Origin: Pseudomonadota bacterium
GTDB lineage: Bacteria > Desulfobacterota > Desulfobulbia > Desulfobulbales > Desulfobulbaceae
Direction of reading: 5' to 3'
Length of the DNA: 8,184 bases
Assembly: GCA_009778235.1 (NCBI GenBank)
Contig: WRKE01000238.1
Span: 1 to 8,184 of the forward strand
Under the pieces are notes generated by a model. It ran no database searches. It worked only from the letters and a program-made list of their open reading frames with translations, and had not been told where the DNA came from. Made by a program: the position numbers and the translations under genes. Below are positions 6,634-8,184 of the stretch, one piece after another (position 1 is the stretch's first letter; every line of letters begins with the position of its first letter).

Positions 6634-6662
6634 CGTCAGCGGCCCCATGCCGCTGCCTGACG
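6634..6662 (-). repeat. Hairpin in the leader of the fusion gene
   Basis: Two overlapping pairings are possible. CAGCGGC (6637-6643) matches GCCGCTG (6649-6655) around CCCAT. Alternatively CGTCAG (6634-6639) matches CTGACG (6657-6662), with an inner CGGC/GCCG stem and a 4-base bulge. On the minus-strand RNA the hairpin ends 11 bases before the GGAGG ribosome site. The two alternatives could interconvert, which suits a leader-based control, but function is not shown by the sequence. Confidence 0.5.
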
Positions 6663-6709
6663 GTCATGCCGTGAGCCCACATCGCGAATAACTCGACGTT
6701 GTTCGGTGA

Positions 6710-6781
6710 TTATTCCGGTAAGAACAGGGTTGAAGCGTGCGCATCGCACGAAATGTGAATAATTTTGTGGGCATACATCAT
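6710..6781 (-). other. Possible 23-codon leader ORF, doubtful
   Basis: Within the predicted leader, an ATG at 6781 opens 23 codons ending in TAA at 6710. The peptide begins MMYAHKIIHISC and has three His and one Cys. AAGG lies just upstream of the ATG, but the predicted RNA start is only about six bases ahead, leaving hardly any room for ribosome binding. It could be a translated leader peptide or chance. No family is recognised. Confidence 0.2.
6736..6750. repeat. Short GC dyad in the divergent intergenic region
   Basis: CGTGCG (6736-6741) and CGCACG (6745-6750) are perfect inverted copies around CAT. Lying about 40 bases downstream of the predicted minus-strand transcription start, it would form a tight hairpin in that leader. 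As DNA it could instead be a regulator site. Confidence 0.4.
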
Positions 6782-6793
6782 GACCTTGCCTTC

Positions 6794-6823
6794 ATTATAG
6801 CCATTGGTTGGCGAGTAAATCAA
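6794..6823 (-). promoter_or_regulatory. Near-consensus sigma-70 promoter for the fusion gene
   Basis: On the minus strand TTGATT (6818-6823) and a perfect TATAAT (6794-6799) are separated by 18 bases. Transcription would start near 6787, leaving a leader of about 176 nt before the ATG at 6611. This is the best promoter match that I see in the window. Confidence 0.65.
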
Positions 6824-6842
6824 GGGGCATGAATGCATTTTC

Positions 6843-6872
6843 TTGACGACGTCTTTGGCGAACCAGTAGAGT
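6843..6872 (+). promoter_or_regulatory. Candidate hemH promoter
   Basis: TTGACG (6843-6848) and TAGAGT (6867-6872) are 18 bases apart. They match 5 of 6 and 4 of 6 consensus positions. The expected start of transcription, about 7 bases on, coincides with the hemH ATG at 6879, implying a leaderless message. It diverges from the fusion-gene promoter, with the two -35 boxes about 20 bases apart. Confidence 0.4.
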
Positions 6873-6878
6873 GGCGCC

Positions 6879-7838
6879 ATGAAGACGGAAAGAAAAATCG
6901 GTATCTTGCTCTTAAATCTCGGCGGGCCGGAACGACTTGATGAGGTGCGGCCTTTTCTGTTCAACCTGTTCTCCGACCGGCAAATCATCCGCCTTGGGCC
7001 GGCTTTCCTGCAAAAGCCCATTGCCCGGTTCATTGCCCGCCGCCGAGCACCGGCCAGCATGGCCAATTACGCCCGGATAGGCGGGGGGTCGCCCATCCTC
7101 GGAAAAACCGAAGAGCAGGCCCGGAGCCTTGAGCAGGCGCTATGCCGGGACGGAGACTTCGTGGTGCGCCCCTGCATGCGCTACTGGCACCCCCGGGCTA
7201 AAGAGGCATTGCAGGAGATGGCGCTGCAAGGGGTCCGGCTTATCATCGCCCTCCCCCTCTACCCTCACTATTCCTTCGCCACCACCGGCTCCTCGCTGGG
7301 CGATCTTCGCCGCACCGCGGCCCGGCTCGGCATCAATATTCCTATCCACGAAATCCTGGCCTGGCCGGATGAGCCTGCCTATGTCGACTGTCTGGCCGAG
7401 CGGATTCTGACGAAAGTCCGCTCCTTTGGGGGCAAGCAAATCCAGGTGGTGTACAGCGCCCACAGCCTGCCAGTGCAGTATATCCGGGAGGGCGATCCCT
7501 ATGTCAGGCATCTGCAGCAAACCATAGCGGCCATCGAGGCCCGAACCGCCATGGCGGGCACCCTCTGCTATCAGAGCCGCAGTGGCCCGGTGGAGTGGCT
7601 GGGACCTTCGCTGCCCGAGGTGATCACGGCCCTTGCCCGTGAAGGATGCGCCAATCTTCTGGTGGTGCCGATCTCCTTTGTCTCCGATCATGTCGAGACC
7701 TTGTACGAAATCGACATCCAGTGCCGGGAGATGGCGGAGGGACTGGGCATGCGCTTTGCCGCGACAGAAGGCTTAAACGCCGATCCCCGTTTCATCGCCG
7801 GCCTGCGCAATCTGGTTCTGGCTGCCTTGGACGATTGA
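6879..7838 (+). CDS. hemH: Ferrochelatase
   Basis: Inserts ferrous iron into a porphyrin, the metal-insertion step of haem synthesis. The 319-residue protein shows the family's landmarks in order: ILLLNLGGP (10-17), MRYWHP (100-105), LPLYPHYSFATTGSSL (125-140), the signature VYSAHSLPVQYIREGDPY with metal-site His195, QSRSGPVEWLGPS (232-244), and ISFVSDHVETLYEID with conserved Glu273 and Glu277. Length is typical; no added C-terminal domain or iron-sulfur Cys cluster is seen. Whether it takes protoporphyrin IX or coproporphyrin III is not decided by what I can see. The start is unusual: an in-frame TAG at 6867-6869 makes the ATG at 6879 the first possible ATG/GTG/TTG start, the N-terminal motif demands it, yet no clear Shine-Dalgarno precedes it. 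No haem-pathway neighbour is present in the window. It ends 16 bases from the convergent rodA stop. Confidence 0.96.
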   Translation: MKTERKIGILLLNLGGPERLDEVRPFLFNLFSDRQIIRLGPAFLQKPIARFIARRRAPASMANYARIGGGSPILGKTEEQARSLEQALCRDGDFVVRPCMRYWHPRAKEALQEMALQGVRLIIALPLYPHYSFATTGSSLGDLRRTAARLGINIPIHEILAWPDEPAYVDCLAERILTKVRSFGGKQIQVVYSAHSLPVQYIREGDPYVRHLQQTIAAIEARTAMAGTLCYQSRSGPVEWLGPSLPEVITALAREGCANLLVVPISFVSDHVETLYEIDIQCREMAEGLGMRFAATEGLNADPRFIAGLRNLVLAALDD

Positions 7839-7854
7839 GGACGAGCCGCGAAAC

Positions 7855-8184
7855 TCAGGGTGCAGTCGCCTGGGTGGGGAAACTCCGCATCCGCACACTC
7901 ATGATCAGGCCGATGGCGGCCATGTTGGTCAGCAGCGAGGAACCGCCATAACTGAACATCGGCAAGGGCACCCCGACCACCGGCAGAAACCCCATGATCA
8001 TGCACAAGTTGATCACCGCCTGCCAGAAAATCAGCATGGTGCAGCCGAAAGCCAGAACAGACCCGCACTTGTCCTTGGCCGACATGGCGACGTTGATTCC
8101 CCAGACAATCATGAAGAAATAGCAGCTCAAGAAAAAAACCGAGCCCGCAAACCCCCATTCCTCCGCCCACACCGCAAAGGCAAA
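7855..8184 (-). CDS. rodA: Rod-shape protein RodA, C-terminal part (runs off the window)
   Basis: The last 109 residues of a SEDS-family peptidoglycan glycosyltransferase, which with a class B PBP polymerises lateral wall in the elongasome. The frame stays open to base 8184, so the N-terminal two-thirds, including the catalytic Asp loop, lies outside. Visible landmarks are FAVWAEEWGF at the left edge of the protein fragment, membrane segments around FFLSCYFFMIVWGI, LAFGCTMLIFWQAVINLCMIMG and NMAAIGLIMSV, and the SEDS hallmark GFLPVVGVPLPMFSYGGSS. The LPVVGVPLP wording and the FAVWAEE context favour RodA over FtsW. The sequence has no stop before the edge, so it is partial by position, not broken. 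It converges on hemH with no terminator between them. Confidence 0.9.
   Translation of the reverse strand, partial: FAFAVWAEEWGFAGSVFFLSCYFFMIVWGINVAMSAKDKCGSVLAFGCTMLIFWQAVINLCMIMGFLPVVGVPLPMFSYGGSSLLTNMAAIGLIMSVRMRSFPTQATAP

Noticed and set aside
6132..6674. Plus-strand frame of 180 codons opposite the fusion gene
   Set aside because: It almost exactly mirrors the HPF/cold-shock gene. That gene has domain signatures, a promoter, a ribosome site and a terminator, whereas this frame has none.
6710..7066. Minus-strand frame of 118 codons covering the hemH start
   Set aside because: It is antisense to conserved hemH codons and spans both promoters. Only its last 23 codons are kept, as a doubtful leader ORF.
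7140..7691. Minus-strand frame of 183 codons inside hemH
   Set aside because: It is a shadow of ferrochelatase with no motif and no ribosome site.

Overview
The window is ordinary bacterial chromosome: GC-rich, densely coded and mostly housekeeping. It holds five complete protein genes and one gene cut by the right edge. Gene content suggests a Gram-negative proteobacterium-like organism: a hexameric-type citrate synthase with the extra N-terminal domain, a Pol I with all three domains, ferrochelatase, RodA, and an exported DUF4139 protein. The ribosome-hibernation/cold-shock fusion and the general flavour of the proteins make me lean to Desulfobacterota (a sulfate-reducer relative such as Desulfobulbales). 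That placement is inference from remembered family resemblance, not from a search.

Layout, left to right. Positions 1-163 are a non-coding leader with a long-range perfect inverted repeat. gltA (164-1465, +) encodes citrate synthase. The convergent gap 1466-1657 holds a strong hairpin terminator and a very AT-rich patch with a second, almost pure A/T hairpin. On the minus strand follow a secreted DUF4139 protein (1658-3073) and, 106 bases upstream of it, polA (3180-5864). A gap with a strong terminator and a second hairpin (5992-6048) separates polA from the next minus-strand gene (6069-6611). That gene encodes a HPF/RaiA-like domain joined to a cold-shock domain. A 267-base divergent intergenic region carries a near-consensus minus-strand promoter, giving the fusion gene a predicted leader of about 176 nt, and a candidate plus-strand promoter for hemH (6879-7838, ferrochelatase). 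The 3' end of rodA (7855-8184, minus) meets hemH tail to tail, 16 bases apart.

How the genes relate: they do not form one pathway. gltA feeds the TCA cycle or biosynthesis, hemH completes haem, polA repairs and finishes DNA, rodA builds the lateral wall, and the fusion protein probably acts on ribosomes under stress or cold. I found no mobile element, tRNA, rRNA, CRISPR array or phage gene. The points most worth a second look are the fusion gene with its long structured leader, the apparent lack of a Shine-Dalgarno at hemH (possibly leaderless), an Asp in place of Glu at the Pol I steric-gate position, and the AT-rich hairpin island after the DUF4139 gene. I see no clear evidence of a new multi-gene system.
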